From: Tistrella mobilis KA081020-065
Lineage (GTDB): Bacteria; Pseudomonadota; Alphaproteobacteria; Tistrellales; Tistrellaceae
NCBI RefSeq assembly: GCF_000264455.2
Contig: NC_017958.1
Coordinates: forward strand, 625,001 to 689,000
DNA: 64,000 nt
Direction: 5' to 3'
Positions 24,637-34,462 of the stretch are shown piece by piece (position 1 is the stretch's first letter; every line of letters starts with the position of its first letter). Under the pieces are notes generated by a model, which saw only the letters and a list, made by a program, of their open reading frames with translations, was not told where the DNA came from and made no database searches. The position numbers were made by a program, and so were the translations under genes.

Positions 24637-26130
24637 ATGGACATCATCCTCCAGATCCTGTCGGGCGTGTTCGCGGCCGGCCCGCTGCTCGCCATGCTCG
24701 GCGCCTCGCTGCTCGGTGTGTTCATCGGGGCGCTGCCGGGGCTGAACCCGGTCATGGCCATCGCCCTGCTGCTGCCGCTCACCTATTCCATGGACCCGCT
24801 GGTGGCACTTGGCATGGTCGCCGGCATCTATAACGGCTCCATGTATGGCGGCGCGATCCCGGCGATCCTGCTGCGCATCCCCGGCACCCCTGCCGCCATC
24901 GCCACCACCTTCGACGGCTTCCCGATGGCGGAGCGGGGCGAGGCGGCCAAGGCGCTCAAGATCGCCTGCTGGTCCTCTGCCATCGGCGGCACCGCCTCGG
25001 CGATCGCGCTGATGACGCTCGGCCCGCTGCTTGCCCGCGGCACGCTCTATTTCGGCCCGGCGGAATATTTCTGGATCGCCATGTTCGGCATGGCCTCGGT
25101 CGGCGTGATGGTCGGGCGCGACGCGCTGAAGGGCCTCATCGCCTCGGTGCTGGGGCTGCTGCTGGGAACGGTCGGGCTCGACCAGCTTTCGGGCAGCTCG
25201 CGCTTCACCTTCGATCAGCCCTGGCTGCTGGGCGGGCTGGACCTGATCGTGATCCTGGTCGGCCTCTACGCCCTGCCGCCGGTGCTGCAGCTGGCAGAGG
25301 CCGCGGATCTCAAGGGCCTGCCGGCCAGCGCGCTCCGCCTCGCCCGCGTCCGGCTCGGCCGCGCCGAGGTGCTGGCCCTGGTGCCGACCTGGATCCGCTC
25401 GTCGCTGATCGGCATCGCGGTCGGCATTCTGCCCGGCGCCGGCGGCAACATCGCCGCCTTTCTGTCCTACAACGCGGCCAAGAACCGCGCCCGCGACCCC
25501 GACCGTTTCGGCAAGGGCGCGCCCGAGGGCGTGGCGGCGGCCGAATGCGGCAACAATGCCGACAATGCCGCCTCGATGATCCCGGCGCTCACCCTGGGCA
25601 TTCCGGGCAATGTGGTGGCGGCCCTGGTGCTGGGCGCGCTGCTGATCCACGGCCTGCAGCCGGGCCCGCAGCTCTTCCACCAGGCGCCGGATCTGGTCGG
25701 CGGCTTCATGGTGCAGATGCTGATCACCTCGGTGCTGATCCTGCTGGTGGGCGGCGCCGCAGCCACGCGGGTCTTCGCCCAGGTCCAGCGCCTGCCGGGG
25801 GTGATGCTGGTGCCGACCATCCTGGTGCTGATGGCGGTGGGCGTCTATGTCATCAACGGCCGGGTGGTGGATCTCTGGCTGATGTTCGGCGCAGGCCTTG
25901 CCGGCTATCTGCTGGAGAAGCTGGAGGTGCCGCTCGCCCCCATCGTGCTCGGCATGATCCTGGGCCCGATGGCGGAACAGGGGGTGCGCCGCGCCCTGCT
26001 GATCGGACGTGGCGACCCCCTGCACCTGGTGTCGAGCCCGCTGTCGATGATCATCGCCGCGGCGACCGTGGGCTTCATTCTCTGGCCGCTGCTGCGGCGC
26101 CTGAAGCCCACACGCCGCAGCGACCGTTGA
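24637..26130 (+). CDS. tctA: TctA large membrane subunit
   Basis: 497 residues with 10-12 helices. Family signatures are strong: GALPGLNPVMAIALLLPLTY, YNGSMYGGAIPAILLRIPGT, IGILPGAGGNIAAFLSYNAA and ECGNNADNAASMIPALTLGIPG. It forms the translocation pathway of the TctABC system and is driven by an ion gradient. It starts 15 bases after tctB. The last gene of the GntR-controlled unit; its stop is 4 bases from the convergent lipoprotein gene's stop. Confidence 0.94.
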   Translation: MDIILQILSGVFAAGPLLAMLGASLLGVFIGALPGLNPVMAIALLLPLTYSMDPLVALGMVAGIYNGSMYGGAIPAILLRIPGTPAAIATTFDGFPMAERGEAAKALKIACWSSAIGGTASAIALMTLGPLLARGTLYFGPAEYFWIAMFGMASVGVMVGRDALKGLIASVLGLLLGTVGLDQLSGSSRFTFDQPWLLGGLDLIVILVGLYALPPVLQLAEAADLKGLPASALRLARVRLGRAEVLALVPTWIRSSLIGIAVGILPGAGGNIAAFLSYNAAKNRARDPDRFGKGAPEGVAAAECGNNADNAASMIPALTLGIPGNVVAALVLGALLIHGLQPGPQLFHQAPDLVGGFMVQMLITSVLILLVGGAAATRVFAQVQRLPGVMLVPTILVLMAVGVYVINGRVVDLWLMFGAGLAGYLLEKLEVPLAPIVLGMILGPMAEQGVRRALLIGRGDPLHLVSSPLSMIIAAATVGFILWPLLRRLKPTRRSDR

Positions 26131-26134
26131 CGCC

Positions 26135-26713
26135 TCAGGGCTTCAGCTTCTCCTGACGCGACAGAAGATCACGCAGGGTCGACTGCTGGCGGTCGAGATT
26201 GCGGATCTGGTCGCGCAGGCTGCGACGCTCGTCATCCTTCTGCGCCTTCTGGAGCTTGCGCTCCAGCTCGTTGATCCGGAAGTCGTTGTTCTGGATGTCG
26301 CGCCGGGTTTCCGACACCTTCAGACCATCACGAAGCGCCCGCTCGAAGGCGGCACCCTGCGGCTGGCCGCGGCAGACATCGCTCTTCCAGGAATTGCCGT
26401 CCACGCCCTCTTCCCAGCCGCGGGCCGGGGTGCAATAGGTCTTGATGCCCTGATCCCAGCCGGCCCGCCAGGCGGCGGCATTCGGGCGCACACCCGCCTT
26501 GGCGCAGTCGCTGGTATAGCTTGCGATCGTGTCCTGATCCTCGCCGGCGGCGCCGTCGGCATAGCCGGTGCGCTGCCAGTCGGCCACGCGGCACTCATCC
26601 TCGCTCATGCTGGCGCAGGCAGACACGACCAGCGGGGCGGCCAGCAGGGCAAGCAGGATCAGGCAGCGCCTGATCAGCCTGGCGGGGGTGAAGAAAGTCC
26701 GGGCATTCATCAT
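26135..26713 (-). CDS. DUF2799 lipoprotein
   Basis: 192 residues. An N-terminal lipoprotein signal with lipobox VSAC (Cys near residue 33) is followed by a DUF2799 region (CRVADWQRTGYADGAAG; AWRAGWDQGIKTYCTPARGWEEG; YxxG-type pairs) with four further Cys. The last 60 residues form a charged coiled coil (NELERKLQKAQKDDERRSLRDQ). It should be anchored to the inner or outer membrane facing the periplasm. Function unknown. ATG 26713 and 26710 are adjacent, so the start is uncertain by one codon. Confidence 0.85.
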   Translation of the reverse strand: MMNARTFFTPARLIRRCLILLALLAAPLVVSACASMSEDECRVADWQRTGYADGAAGEDQDTIASYTSDCAKAGVRPNAAAWRAGWDQGIKTYCTPARGWEEGVDGNSWKSDVCRGQPQGAAFERALRDGLKVSETRRDIQNNDFRINELERKLQKAQKDDERRSLRDQIRNLDRQQSTLRDLLSRQEKLKP

Positions 26714-26851
26714 CGGTGCAGCGTCTTCCAGGGCATCGTCCCCCGACCGGGGCCGGTCGCGGGCGGCAGGGCCCGCAGCGCGCTTATAGCACCGCATCCG
26801 ATGCCCGGCACCTGCCCGGCCGCCCGGGGGCAAACCGCTGTCAACCTGCCG

Positions 26852-28006
26852 TCAGGCGGCAGCGACCTGCCTGTCGACAGCGCCGGTGATCCAGCCGCCG
26901 CCCAGCACCCGGTCCCCCTGATAGAACACACAGGCCTGGCCCGGGGCCACCGCACGCTGCGGGTCGTCGAATACCACCCGGGCCGTCAGCCCGCCCGCCG
27001 CATCGGCCGTCACCGTCAGCCGGGCCGCTGCCGGCTCGACGGTCGAGCGGATCCGCGCCTGGATGCGCAGCCCCTCTGCCGGCGGCAGATCGCCCTCGCC
27101 CAGCCAGTGCACGTCATGCACCGCCACCTCGTGGTGGCCCAGAAGATGGCCCGGCCCCACGATCACCCGCCGGCGCACCGCATCCAGCCGCACCACATAA
27201 AGCGGCTCAGGGCCGCCGCGATCGAGCTTCAGCCCGCGGCGCTGGCCGATGGTGTAGCGATAGACGCCTTCATGCGCGCCCAGCACCTCGCCGGTCACCG
27301 CATGGACGATCTCGCCCGGGGCCTCGGCGGCCGGGGCGAGCTTGCGCACGGTTTCGGCATAGCGGCCAGACGGCACGAAGCAGATGTCCTGGCTGTCGGG
27401 CTTGGCGGCAACCACCAGACCGTATTCGGCGGCAAGCGCCCGCACCTTCGGCTTTTCCATGTCGCCCAGCGGGAAGCGCAGCCGGGCGAGCCGTTGCTTG
27501 GTGATCGCGAACAGGAAATAGCTCTGGTCGCGGGCCGGGTCGCGGCCGCGCAGCAGGGCCGGCCCGCCATCGGCGCCCGTGGTCAGCCGGGCGTAATGGC
27601 CGGTGACCAGCAGGTCGGCATCCAGGTCGAGGGCTGTGTCGAGCAGGTCGCGGAACTTCACCCGCTCGTTGCAGCGCACGCAGGGGATCGGCGTCTCGCC
27701 GGCCAGATAGCTCTCTGCGAAATCATCGATCACCGCAGTGCGGAAGCGCTGCTCGTAATTCAGCACGTAATGCGGGATGCCGAGCTTTTCCGCCACTGCC
27801 CGGGCATCGCGGATGTCGCGGCCGGCACAGCAGGCGCCCGCCTTTTCCACCGCCATGCCGTGATCATAAAGCTGCAGGGTGACACCGACGACGTCATAGC
27901 CCTCGGCCTTCAGCATCGCGGCCGTCACCGAGCTGTCGACGCCGCCCGACATGGCGACCACCACCCGCGTGGCGGCGGCGGGCTTGTCGAGGCCGAGGCT
28001 GTTCAT
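26852..28006 (-). CDS. mnmA: tRNA-specific 2-thiouridylase
   Basis: 384 residues. Catalyses 2-thiolation of U34 in tRNA-Lys, -Glu and -Gln. The PP-loop ATP site is [15 protein letters not shown]; the two catalytic Cys lie in [11 protein letters not shown] and [11 protein letters not shown]; the C-terminal part has the usual barrel regions ([22 protein letters not shown]). Length and motifs match the family. It is a core housekeeping gene, which matters for judging what kind of replicon this is. It is followed 54 bases upstream on the same strand by tenA. Confidence 0.96.
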   Translation of the reverse strand: MNSLGLDKPAAATRVVVAMSGGVDSSVTAAMLKAEGYDVVGVTLQLYDHGMAVEKAGACCAGRDIRDARAVAEKLGIPHYVLNYEQRFRTAVIDDFAESYLAGETPIPCVRCNERVKFRDLLDTALDLDADLLVTGHYARLTTGADGGPALLRGRDPARDQSYFLFAITKQRLARLRFPLGDMEKPKVRALAAEYGLVVAAKPDSQDICFVPSGRYAETVRKLAPAAEAPGEIVHAVTGEVLGAHEGVYRYTIGQRRGLKLDRGGPEPLYVVRLDAVRRRVIVGPGHLLGHHEVAVHDVHWLGEGDLPPAEGLRIQARIRSTVEPAAARLTVTADAAGGLTARVVFDDPQRAVAPGQACVFYQGDRVLGGGWITGAVDRQVAAA

Positions 28007-28060
28007 CTGACGTGTCTTTCCTTGAGCCGGTATCGGACGGCAGGAGGCCGCCGCATGCCT

Positions 28061-28783
28061 TCAGATGTCGGTCGCGCGGGCGGCCGCGTCCAGTCCCATT
28101 TGCCAGAACGCGGCTTCCAGGCGGCCGGCAGCGGCGAAAAGTCCGGTCAGGGCTGGCAGCCGCGCCTCGGCGCCGCGCTCGCGCCAGACCCGGTCGATCT
28201 GGTCGGCGGCGGCCCGGGCGATCGCCAGATACTCGTCACCCGAATAGGCCTCGATCCAGTCGCGATACGCGTCGCCTTCGGGCAGTGCCACCGCCGCCGC
28301 CTTCAGGCGCAGCCCGATCTCGCCATAACCGACCACGCAGGGCGACAACGCCACCAGCAGGTCGAGCAGGTCGCCCTTCAGCCCGGCATCGATCACGAAG
28401 CGGGTATAGGCGATGGTCGGCAGATCCTCGGGCGTCGCCGCCATCTGCGCTTCCGTCAGCCCCCAGCCGGCGCAGGTCCGGACATGCAGCTTCATCTCGG
28501 TATCGGTCAGCCCGCGCAGGGTCTCGGCCGCGGCGCGCATGTCGTCCAGCGTCTCGGCCTTGAAGGCGGCGAGCGCATAGGCCCGTGCGAACTGGATCAG
28601 GAACAGATAGTCCTGGATCAGATAATGCCGGAAGGCCGGCCGCGGCAGGTCGCCCCGGCTCAGCCCGCGCACGAAATCATGGCCGATATAGGCCTCCCAG
28701 TCGGTGCGGGTCAGATCGCGCAGCCGGGCGATCAGCCCGTCTTCGGCGAACAGGCCATGGCCGGCCGGCAGGTCGTCGAGCAT
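28061..28783 (-). CDS. tenA: TenA-family thiaminase II/transcription-like enzyme
   Basis: 240 residues of all-helical TenA fold. LRDLTRTDWEAYIGHDFVRGLSRGDL and FRHYLIQDYLFLIQFARAYALA are the family's first helices; the catalytic Cys sits in ALSPCVVGYGEIG, with Tyr and Glu nearby and a C-terminal Glu/Tyr segment (DWIEAYSGDEY). TenA hydrolyses aminopyrimidines to salvage thiamine. No TPP riboswitch is seen upstream. It is directly upstream of mnmA on the minus strand. Confidence 0.93.
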   Translation of the reverse strand: MLDDLPAGHGLFAEDGLIARLRDLTRTDWEAYIGHDFVRGLSRGDLPRPAFRHYLIQDYLFLIQFARAYALAAFKAETLDDMRAAAETLRGLTDTEMKLHVRTCAGWGLTEAQMAATPEDLPTIAYTRFVIDAGLKGDLLDLLVALSPCVVGYGEIGLRLKAAAVALPEGDAYRDWIEAYSGDEYLAIARAAADQIDRVWRERGAEARLPALTGLFAAAGRLEAAFWQMGLDAAARATDI

Positions 28784-28885
28784 TCCGGATCTCCTCTGGG
28801 CGGTGCGGCAGGAGGCAGGGCCCGCAGACTAGCTGCGCCAGCCACGGCTGGCCAGCCCCGGACTGGACATCCCGGCCATGCGAAA

Positions 28886-28910
28886 ACGCCGCCGGCAGAA
28901 CCGGCGGCGT
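28886..28910 (-). terminator. Hairpin terminator after the ferredoxin gene
   Basis: Perfect 10-bp stem ACGCCGCCGG/CCGGCGGCGT with a 5-base loop, 37 bases past the ferredoxin stop; on the minus strand it is followed by TTTTCG. A good intrinsic terminator. Confidence 0.8.
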
Positions 28911-28946
28911 CCTCAAGATATCGAATGCCAGAACGCGCGGTCCCGA

Positions 28947-29279
28947 TCAGTCGATCAGCGCGTTGTGGACTTCCGTCGGCAGCGAGACGGTCAGGCCGTC
29001 CAGCTCTTCGGTGATGATGATCTGGCAGCCGAGGCGCGAGGTCTTGGTCAGCCCCCAGGCGAGGTCGAGCATGTCCTCTTCCTCTTCCGCCGCGTCGGGC
29101 AGACGCTCGAAATCCTCGGGTGCCACGATCACATGGCAGGTGGAGCAGGCCAGCGAACCCTCGCAGGCGCCCTCGATGTCGATACTGTTGCGGTGGGCGA
29201 TCTCGAGGATCGACAGGCCGACGGGCGCCTCGACTTCGCGGCGGTTGCCGTCACGCTCGATGAAGGTGATCTTGGGCAT
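28947..29279 (-). CDS. Adrenodoxin-type 2Fe-2S ferredoxin
   Basis: 110 residues. Cluster ligands are arranged C-x5-C-x2-C in [14 protein letters not shown] with the fourth Cys in RLGCQIII, the pattern of ISC-type Fdx. The acidic stretch [14 protein letters not shown] is the usual partner-docking helix. It passes electrons for Fe-S assembly or to P450/oxygenase partners. The start is at [12 protein letters not shown], where the ferredoxin fold begins; codons upstream look noncoding. It lies 250 bases from an A-type carrier gene on the same strand. Confidence 0.93.
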   Translation of the reverse strand: MPKITFIERDGNRREVEAPVGLSILEIAHRNSIDIEGACEGSLACSTCHVIVAPEDFERLPDAAEEEEDMLDLAWGLTKTSRLGCQIIITEELDGLTVSLPTEVHNALID

Positions 29280-29529
29280 CGCGTTTCTTCTCTCGTCCCT
29301 CGTGTCCGCCGCACGGACCCGGACGGGCTCCACGCCCGCGGCGGCAAGCTCGCTCGGCTTCGTTGAACCGCATTCCATCGCCGAGGGCAAGCCCGAAACT
29401 CTCCGAGCCCGCGGGCACTTGCGCCTGCGACCATCGCCAGACTATGCCGGATCTTCCGGATATTCAACCTGTAGTGAATGATCCGTTCTCAACTCAACTT
29501 GTGCTAAGCGCCGTCCGGCAGGAAGGCGA

Positions 29530-29862
29530 TCAGACGTGGAAGCTCTCGCCGCAGCCGCAGCGACCCTTCTCGTTCGGGTTCCGGAATACGAAACCGGCCT
29601 GAAGCTTGTCCTCTTCCCAATCCATCTCGGTGCCGATCAGGAACAGGATCGCCTTGGGATCGATCAGGATGCGGACGCCCTTCTCCTCGATCACCTCGTC
29701 ATGCTTGGCGACGTCATCGGCCATTTCCATGGTATAGGCGAGCCCCGAACACCCGGCGGTCTTCACGCCCACCCGGATGCCGACCACACCCTCCTTGTCG
29801 GCCATCAGACCGCGCAGCCTGTCGGCGGCGGCATCGGTAATGCGCAGTGCCGGCATGGGCAT
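29530..29862 (-). CDS. A-type Fe-S carrier (IscA/ErpA family)
   Basis: 110 residues with the three conserved cluster Cys (KTAGCSGLAYTMEMAD and RCGCGESF). It accepts Fe-S clusters from scaffolds and hands them to target proteins. Start: MPMPALRIT at 29862 behind a near-ideal AGGAGGT ribosome site. Proximity to the ferredoxin gene supports an Fe-S role; no iscSU or suf genes are in the window. Confidence 0.93.
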   Translation of the reverse strand: MPMPALRITDAAADRLRGLMADKEGVVGIRVGVKTAGCSGLAYTMEMADDVAKHDEVIEEKGVRILIDPKAILFLIGTEMDWEEDKLQAGFVFRNPNEKGRCGCGESFHV

Positions 29863-30169
29863 CGGCTGGACCTCCTTGCTGTGACCTGCATGCGACGGCC
29901 GCGAACGAAACCGATACGTTCCGGACCGTCTGACCTTCGCCCCCGACGGATTCCGGGCGACGCGGCCTTTGAACTCTAACATAATCGCTCGCCCGCCGGA
30001 TGAAAGAGGGCAAGATCCCCATCTCCGGCAGAGGGGCCATGCCTCATCGGCATTCCAGGCTGCATTCAGCTGCGGATCATTCCGTCCGCCCGCCAGCATC
30101 ACCGCACCAATACCGGCCGACGCGGCAGTTCTGCCGCGCAACGGCCGGCACGACCGGGACCGAAGCCAC
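29863..30169. other. 307-bp divergent gap before the RND operon
   Basis: No gene seen. The inverted repeat CGCGGCAG-TT-CTGCCGCG at 30121-30138 lies 32 bases before the RND adaptor start. It could be a repressor site or a leader hairpin. No TetR or other local regulator gene is adjacent. Confidence 0.5.
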
Positions 30170-31342
30170 ATGACCGACCGACGCCACCCGATCCGCAGGC
30201 CACTTCGTGCCCGTCCCGCCGCCGCGGCCATTCCCGTCCTGGCAGCCGCGCTTCTGACCATGCTGCCGGTGCCGGGCATCGGAGCGGCCTTTGCCCAGGG
30301 CGCTCCGCAGGGCATGCCGGTCGAAGCAGCCAAGGCCCGGCTGGAACCGTTCGCCGAGACCATCACCGTCGCCGGCGGGCTGGAGGCGGTACAGGCGATC
30401 GACGTCGCCTCGGAAATCACCGGCCGGCTGTCGGCGATCGAGGTGGCCGATGGTGCCAGGGTGAAGGCCGGCCAGGTGCTGTTCCGCCTGGACGACGCCA
30501 TCGCCCGCACCGTGCTGGCCGAGGCCCAGGCCTCGATCGAGGTCAACCGCCGCAATGCCGAACGCGCCCGCGACCTTGCCCGCCGCGGCGCCGGCACGGC
30601 CCGTGCCAGTGACGAAGCCGAGGCTGAGCTGCTGATCACGCAGGCCCAGGTGCAATCGGCAAAGGTGCAGCTGGAAAAGACCGTGATCACGGCCCCCTTC
30701 GACGGCATCGCCGGTTTCCGTCAGGTCGATCTGGGCGCCTATGTCTCGCCCGGCCAGACCCTGACCACGCTGGACGACATCGACCCGATCCGGGCGGTGT
30801 TCCGCCTGCCCGAACGTTTCGCGGGCTCGGTCCATCCCGGGACGGCGGTGACGGTGGAGGTGGAGGCCTTCCCCGGCGAGCGCTTCCCCGCCCGGGTGGC
30901 GGCAATCGACCCCAGGCTCGACCCGGGCGGCCGCAGCCTGGCGGTGCGCGCCGAGATCGACAATGCCGACGGCCGGCTCAAACCCGGCATGTTCGCGCGC
31001 ATCACCGCGGTGCTGAACGAAATCGGCGATGCGCTGATCATTCCCGAACAGGCCATCGTGCCCGGCCGTGACGGGCCTTTCGTCTACAAGATCGTCGACG
31101 GCAAGGCGACGCCGCAGCCGGTCACCATCGGTGCGCGGCGCGTGGGCGAAGTGGGGGTGACCAAGGGTCTCGCCGATGGCGACCTGATCATCACCGCGGG
31201 TCAGATCAAGATCGGCCCGGGCATGCCGGTGATGCCGCTGCCGACCGGCGCCGATCCTTTCGCCGAGCCCGCCCCCGGTGCCGGCGCCTCCGGATCGGAT
31301 GCCGCCGCCCCGGCTGCCGCTGCCCCGGCGTCCGGCGGCTGA
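30170..31342 (+). CDS. RND efflux periplasmic adaptor (membrane fusion protein)
   Basis: 390 residues. An N-terminal export signal (AAAAIPVLAAALLTMLPVPGIGAAFA) precedes the first lipoyl half (IDVASEITGRLSAIEVADGARVKAGQVLFRLDD), a coiled-coil hairpin, the second lipoyl half (TVITAPFDGIAGFRQVDLGAYVSPGQ) and beta-barrel domains. It links the inner-membrane pump encoded 21 bases downstream to an outer-membrane channel. No outer-membrane factor gene is present. The Ala/Pro-rich tail is probably disordered. Confidence 0.92.
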   Translation: MTDRRHPIRRPLRARPAAAAIPVLAAALLTMLPVPGIGAAFAQGAPQGMPVEAAKARLEPFAETITVAGGLEAVQAIDVASEITGRLSAIEVADGARVKAGQVLFRLDDAIARTVLAEAQASIEVNRRNAERARDLARRGAGTARASDEAEAELLITQAQVQSAKVQLEKTVITAPFDGIAGFRQVDLGAYVSPGQTLTTLDDIDPIRAVFRLPERFAGSVHPGTAVTVEVEAFPGERFPARVAAIDPRLDPGGRSLAVRAEIDNADGRLKPGMFARITAVLNEIGDALIIPEQAIVPGRDGPFVYKIVDGKATPQPVTIGARRVGEVGVTKGLADGDLIITAGQIKIGPGMPVMPLPTGADPFAEPAPGAGASGSDAAAPAAAAPASGG

Positions 31343-31363
31343 TCGCGGAGAGGACAGAGCCTT

Positions 31364-34300
31364 ATGAAACTCTCCGATATCTGCATCCAGCGACCGGTCT
31401 TCGCGACCGTGCTGAGCTTCGTGGTCCTGCTGCTGGGCCTGGTCGCCTATGACCGGCTGTCGGTCCGCGAATATCCCAACATCGACCCGCCGGTCGTGAA
31501 TGTCGAGACCACCTATCCGGGCGCCAGCGCCCAGATCATGGAAAGCCAGATCACCCAGATCCTGGAAGACAGCCTGTCGGGCATCGAGGGGATCGACTAC
31601 ATCACCTCGATCAGCCGCCAGCAGCAGAGCCAGATCACCCTGCGCTTCAAGCTGGACCGCGATCCGAGCGATGCGGCCGCCGATGTCCGCGACCGCGTGG
31701 CGCGCGTCCGCGGCCAGCTGCCCGACGAAATCGACGAGCCGATCATCGAGAAGGTCGAGGCCGACGCCCAGCCGATCATCTATCTCGCCTTCTCGTCCGA
31801 CCGGCATTCGCCGCTGGAGCTGTCGGACTATGCCGACCGCTACGTCAAGGACCAGCTCCAGATCCTGACCGGCGTGTCTCAGGTGATGATCTTCGGTGAG
31901 CGGCGCTATTCGATGCGCATCGCGCTCGACCCGATCCGCGTCGCCGGCTACGGACTGACGATCCAGGAGATCGAGGCGGCGCTGGCCGCCCAGAATGTCG
32001 AAATCCCGGCCGGCACGATCGAAAGCGCCGAGCGCGAATTCACCGTGCTCTCGGAAACCGATCTGCAGCGCCCCGAACAGTTCAACGCCATCGTGCTCGC
32101 CGAGCGCGACGGCCATCAGATCCACCTCTCCGATGTCGGCCAGGCCTTCATCGGTGCCGAGGCGGAAGACAGCGCCGCCCGCTTCAACGGCAAGCCCGCC
32201 GTGGCGATGGGTGTGGTCAAACAGGCGACCGCCAACCCGCTCGACGTCTCGGCGGCGGTACGCACGCGCATCCCCGAGATCATCGAGAACCTGCCCGAGG
32301 GCATGCGGGTCGACGTCGCCTATGACAGCTCGGTCTTCATTCAGGAATCGATCAACAATGTCTACGACACCATCATCGAGGCGGTGGTGCTGGTCATCCT
32401 GATCATCTTCCTGTTCCTGCGCTCGCTGCGCGCGACGCTGGTGCCGCTGGTGACCATTCCGGTCTCGCTGATCGGCGCCTTCTTCATGATGTATCTGCTG
32501 GGCTTCACCATCAACACGCTGACCCTGCTGTCGCTGGTGCTCGCCATCGGCCTGGTGGTCGACGACGCGATCGTGATGCTGGAGAACATCTTCCGCCATA
32601 TCGAGGCGGGCATGTCGCCGATGCGCGCGGCCTTCAAGGGCAGCCGCGAGATCGCCTTCGCAGTCATCGCAATGACCATCACGCTTGCCGCTGTCTACAT
32701 GCCGATCGCCTTCCAGACCGGCACCACCGGCCGGCTGTTCACCGAATTCGCCCTCACCCTGGCCGGCGCCGTGCTGATCTCGGGCTTCGTGGCGCTGACG
32801 CTGACGCCGATGATGTGCGGCGTGCTGCTGAAGCACCAGACCAGCCACGGCCTGTTCTACCGGATCATCGAGGGTTTCCTGAACGGCCTGACCCGCGGCT
32901 ATCGGGCAACGCTCAAGGGCGCGCTCAAGGTCCGGCCGCTGATCCTGCTGATCGGTCTGGGCGTTGCGAGCGGCAGCTTCTTCCTGCTCAAGGCCCTGCC
33001 GGAAGAGCTGGCCCCCTACGAGGATCAGGGTTTCCTGATCGGCTTCCTGATCGGCCCCGAGGGCGCGACGCTCGACTATACCGAGCGCTATGCCCGCGGG
33101 CTGGAGGGCATCTATGCCGGCATCCCCGAGGCCGAGACCTATTTCGTGGTTGCCGGCTTCCCGCTGAAATCGCAGGGCATCAGCTTCGTGAAGCTCAAGA
33201 ACTGGGCGGATCGCGAACGCAGCGCCTCCGAGATTGCAGCCTCGGTGATGCCCTCGATGTTCGGTGGCCTTCCGGGTGTGATGGCCTTCCCGATCCCGCC
33301 CGCCCCGCTCGGCCAGGAAATCGGCGAAAAGCCGGTGCAGTTCGTGGTCCAGTCCTCGCTGCCCTATGAACAGCTGGGCGCGCTGGTCGACAAGATCGTC
33401 GCGCGGGCGATGCAGAACCCCGGGCTGCAGAATGTCGAAACCGACCTCAAGCTCAACCGGCCGCAGCTGACCGTCTCGGTCGACCGGGCCAAGGCCGCCG
33501 ATCTCGGCATCGGCGTCGACGTGATCGGCCGGACGCTGGAAACCGCCCTCGGCGGGCGTCAGGTCACCCGCTTCAAGCTGCATGGCGACCAGTATGACGT
33601 GATCATCCGCCTGGATGATCGCTACCGGGCGACGCCGTCGGATCTGAGCGCGATCTATGTCCGCTCGGCCACCGGCGACATGGTCCAGCTCTCGAACCTG
33701 GTCAAGGTGACCGAGACCGTGGCGCCGCAGGGGCTGAACCACTTCAACCAGCTGCGCTCGGTCACGGTCGATGCCAATCTGGCGCCGGGCTATGCGCTGG
33801 GTGACGCCCTCACCTTCCTCGACCAGGTCGCGCGGGAGGAACTGGGCGGTCAGGCGACCACCGACCTGTCGGGCCAGAGCCGCGAATTCCGCGACAGCGC
33901 CTCCAGCCTGGTGATGACCTTCGTGCTGGCGCTCGGCTTCATCTTCCTGGTGCTTGCCGCCCAGTTCGAAAGCTGGCGCGACCCGTTCATCATCATGCTG
34001 ACCGTGCCGCTCTCGATCACCGGCGGCCTTCTGGCGCTGTACCTCTCGGGCGGCACCTTCAACATCTACAGCCAGGTCGGCGTGGTCACCCTGATCGGCC
34101 TGATCACCAAGCACGGTATCCTGATCGTCGAATTCTCGAACCAGATCCGGCGCGAGGGCCTGTCGCGCAGCGATGCGGTGGTCGAGGCGGCGGTGCAGCG
34201 CCTGCGCCCGATCCTGATGACCACCGGTGCGATGGTGCTGGGCACGGTGCCGCTGGCACTCGCCACTGGCGCCGGCGCCGAAAGCCGCCAGGATATCGGC

Positions 34301-34462
34301 TGGGTGATCGTCGGCGGCCTGCTGGTCGGCACCTTCTTCACCCTGTTCGTGATCCCGACGGTCTATACCTATATCAGCCGCCGCGACATGAAGCCGATCG
34401 TCGAGGCGCCGAGCGATGCCGAACTCGCCGCCGAGGGAGCCCAGGGCCATGTTGCCCACTGA
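31364..34462 (+). CDS. RND efflux permease (AcrB/MdtB-like)
   Basis: 1032 residues. The N-terminal KLSDICIQRPVFATVLSFVV and TTYPGASAQIMESQIT are typical HAE1 openings. Proton-relay Asp residues are present in helix 4 (GLVVDDAIVMLENIFRHIE); two large periplasmic loops flank twelve helices, and the sixth-helix repeat region contains GVVTLIGLITKHGILIVEFSN. A proton-driven drug or lipid pump. It forms an operon with the adaptor and overlaps the phosphopantetheinyl transferase start by 14 bases, tying the pump to the natural-product locus. Confidence 0.95.
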   Translation: MKLSDICIQRPVFATVLSFVVLLLGLVAYDRLSVREYPNIDPPVVNVETTYPGASAQIMESQITQILEDSLSGIEGIDYITSISRQQQSQITLRFKLDRDPSDAAADVRDRVARVRGQLPDEIDEPIIEKVEADAQPIIYLAFSSDRHSPLELSDYADRYVKDQLQILTGVSQVMIFGERRYSMRIALDPIRVAGYGLTIQEIEAALAAQNVEIPAGTIESAEREFTVLSETDLQRPEQFNAIVLAERDGHQIHLSDVGQAFIGAEAEDSAARFNGKPAVAMGVVKQATANPLDVSAAVRTRIPEIIENLPEGMRVDVAYDSSVFIQESINNVYDTIIEAVVLVILIIFLFLRSLRATLVPLVTIPVSLIGAFFMMYLLGFTINTLTLLSLVLAIGLVVDDAIVMLENIFRHIEAGMSPMRAAFKGSREIAFAVIAMTITLAAVYMPIAFQTGTTGRLFTEFALTLAGAVLISGFVALTLTPMMCGVLLKHQTSHGLFYRIIEGFLNGLTRGYRATLKGALKVRPLILLIGLGVASGSFFLLKALPEELAPYEDQGFLIGFLIGPEGATLDYTERYARGLEGIYAGIPEAETYFVVAGFPLKSQGISFVKLKNWADRERSASEIAASVMPSMFGGLPGVMAFPIPPAPLGQEIGEKPVQFVVQSSLPYEQLGALVDKIVARAMQNPGLQNVETDLKLNRPQLTVSVDRAKAADLGIGVDVIGRTLETALGGRQVTRFKLHGDQYDVIIRLDDRYRATPSDLSAIYVRSATGDMVQLSNLVKVTETVAPQGLNHFNQLRSVTVDANLAPGYALGDALTFLDQVAREELGGQATTDLSGQSREFRDSASSLVMTFVLALGFIFLVLAAQFESWRDPFIIMLTVPLSITGGLLALYLSGGTFNIYSQVGVVTLIGLITKHGILIVEFSNQIRREGLSRSDAVVEAAVQRLRPILMTTGAMVLGTVPLALATGAGAESRQDIGWVIVGGLLVGTFFTLFVIPTVYTYISRRDMKPIVEAPSDAELAAEGAQGHVAH

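Noticed and set aside
28784-28880. TPP riboswitch upstream of tenA
   Set aside because: None of the conserved THI-box elements could be recognised.
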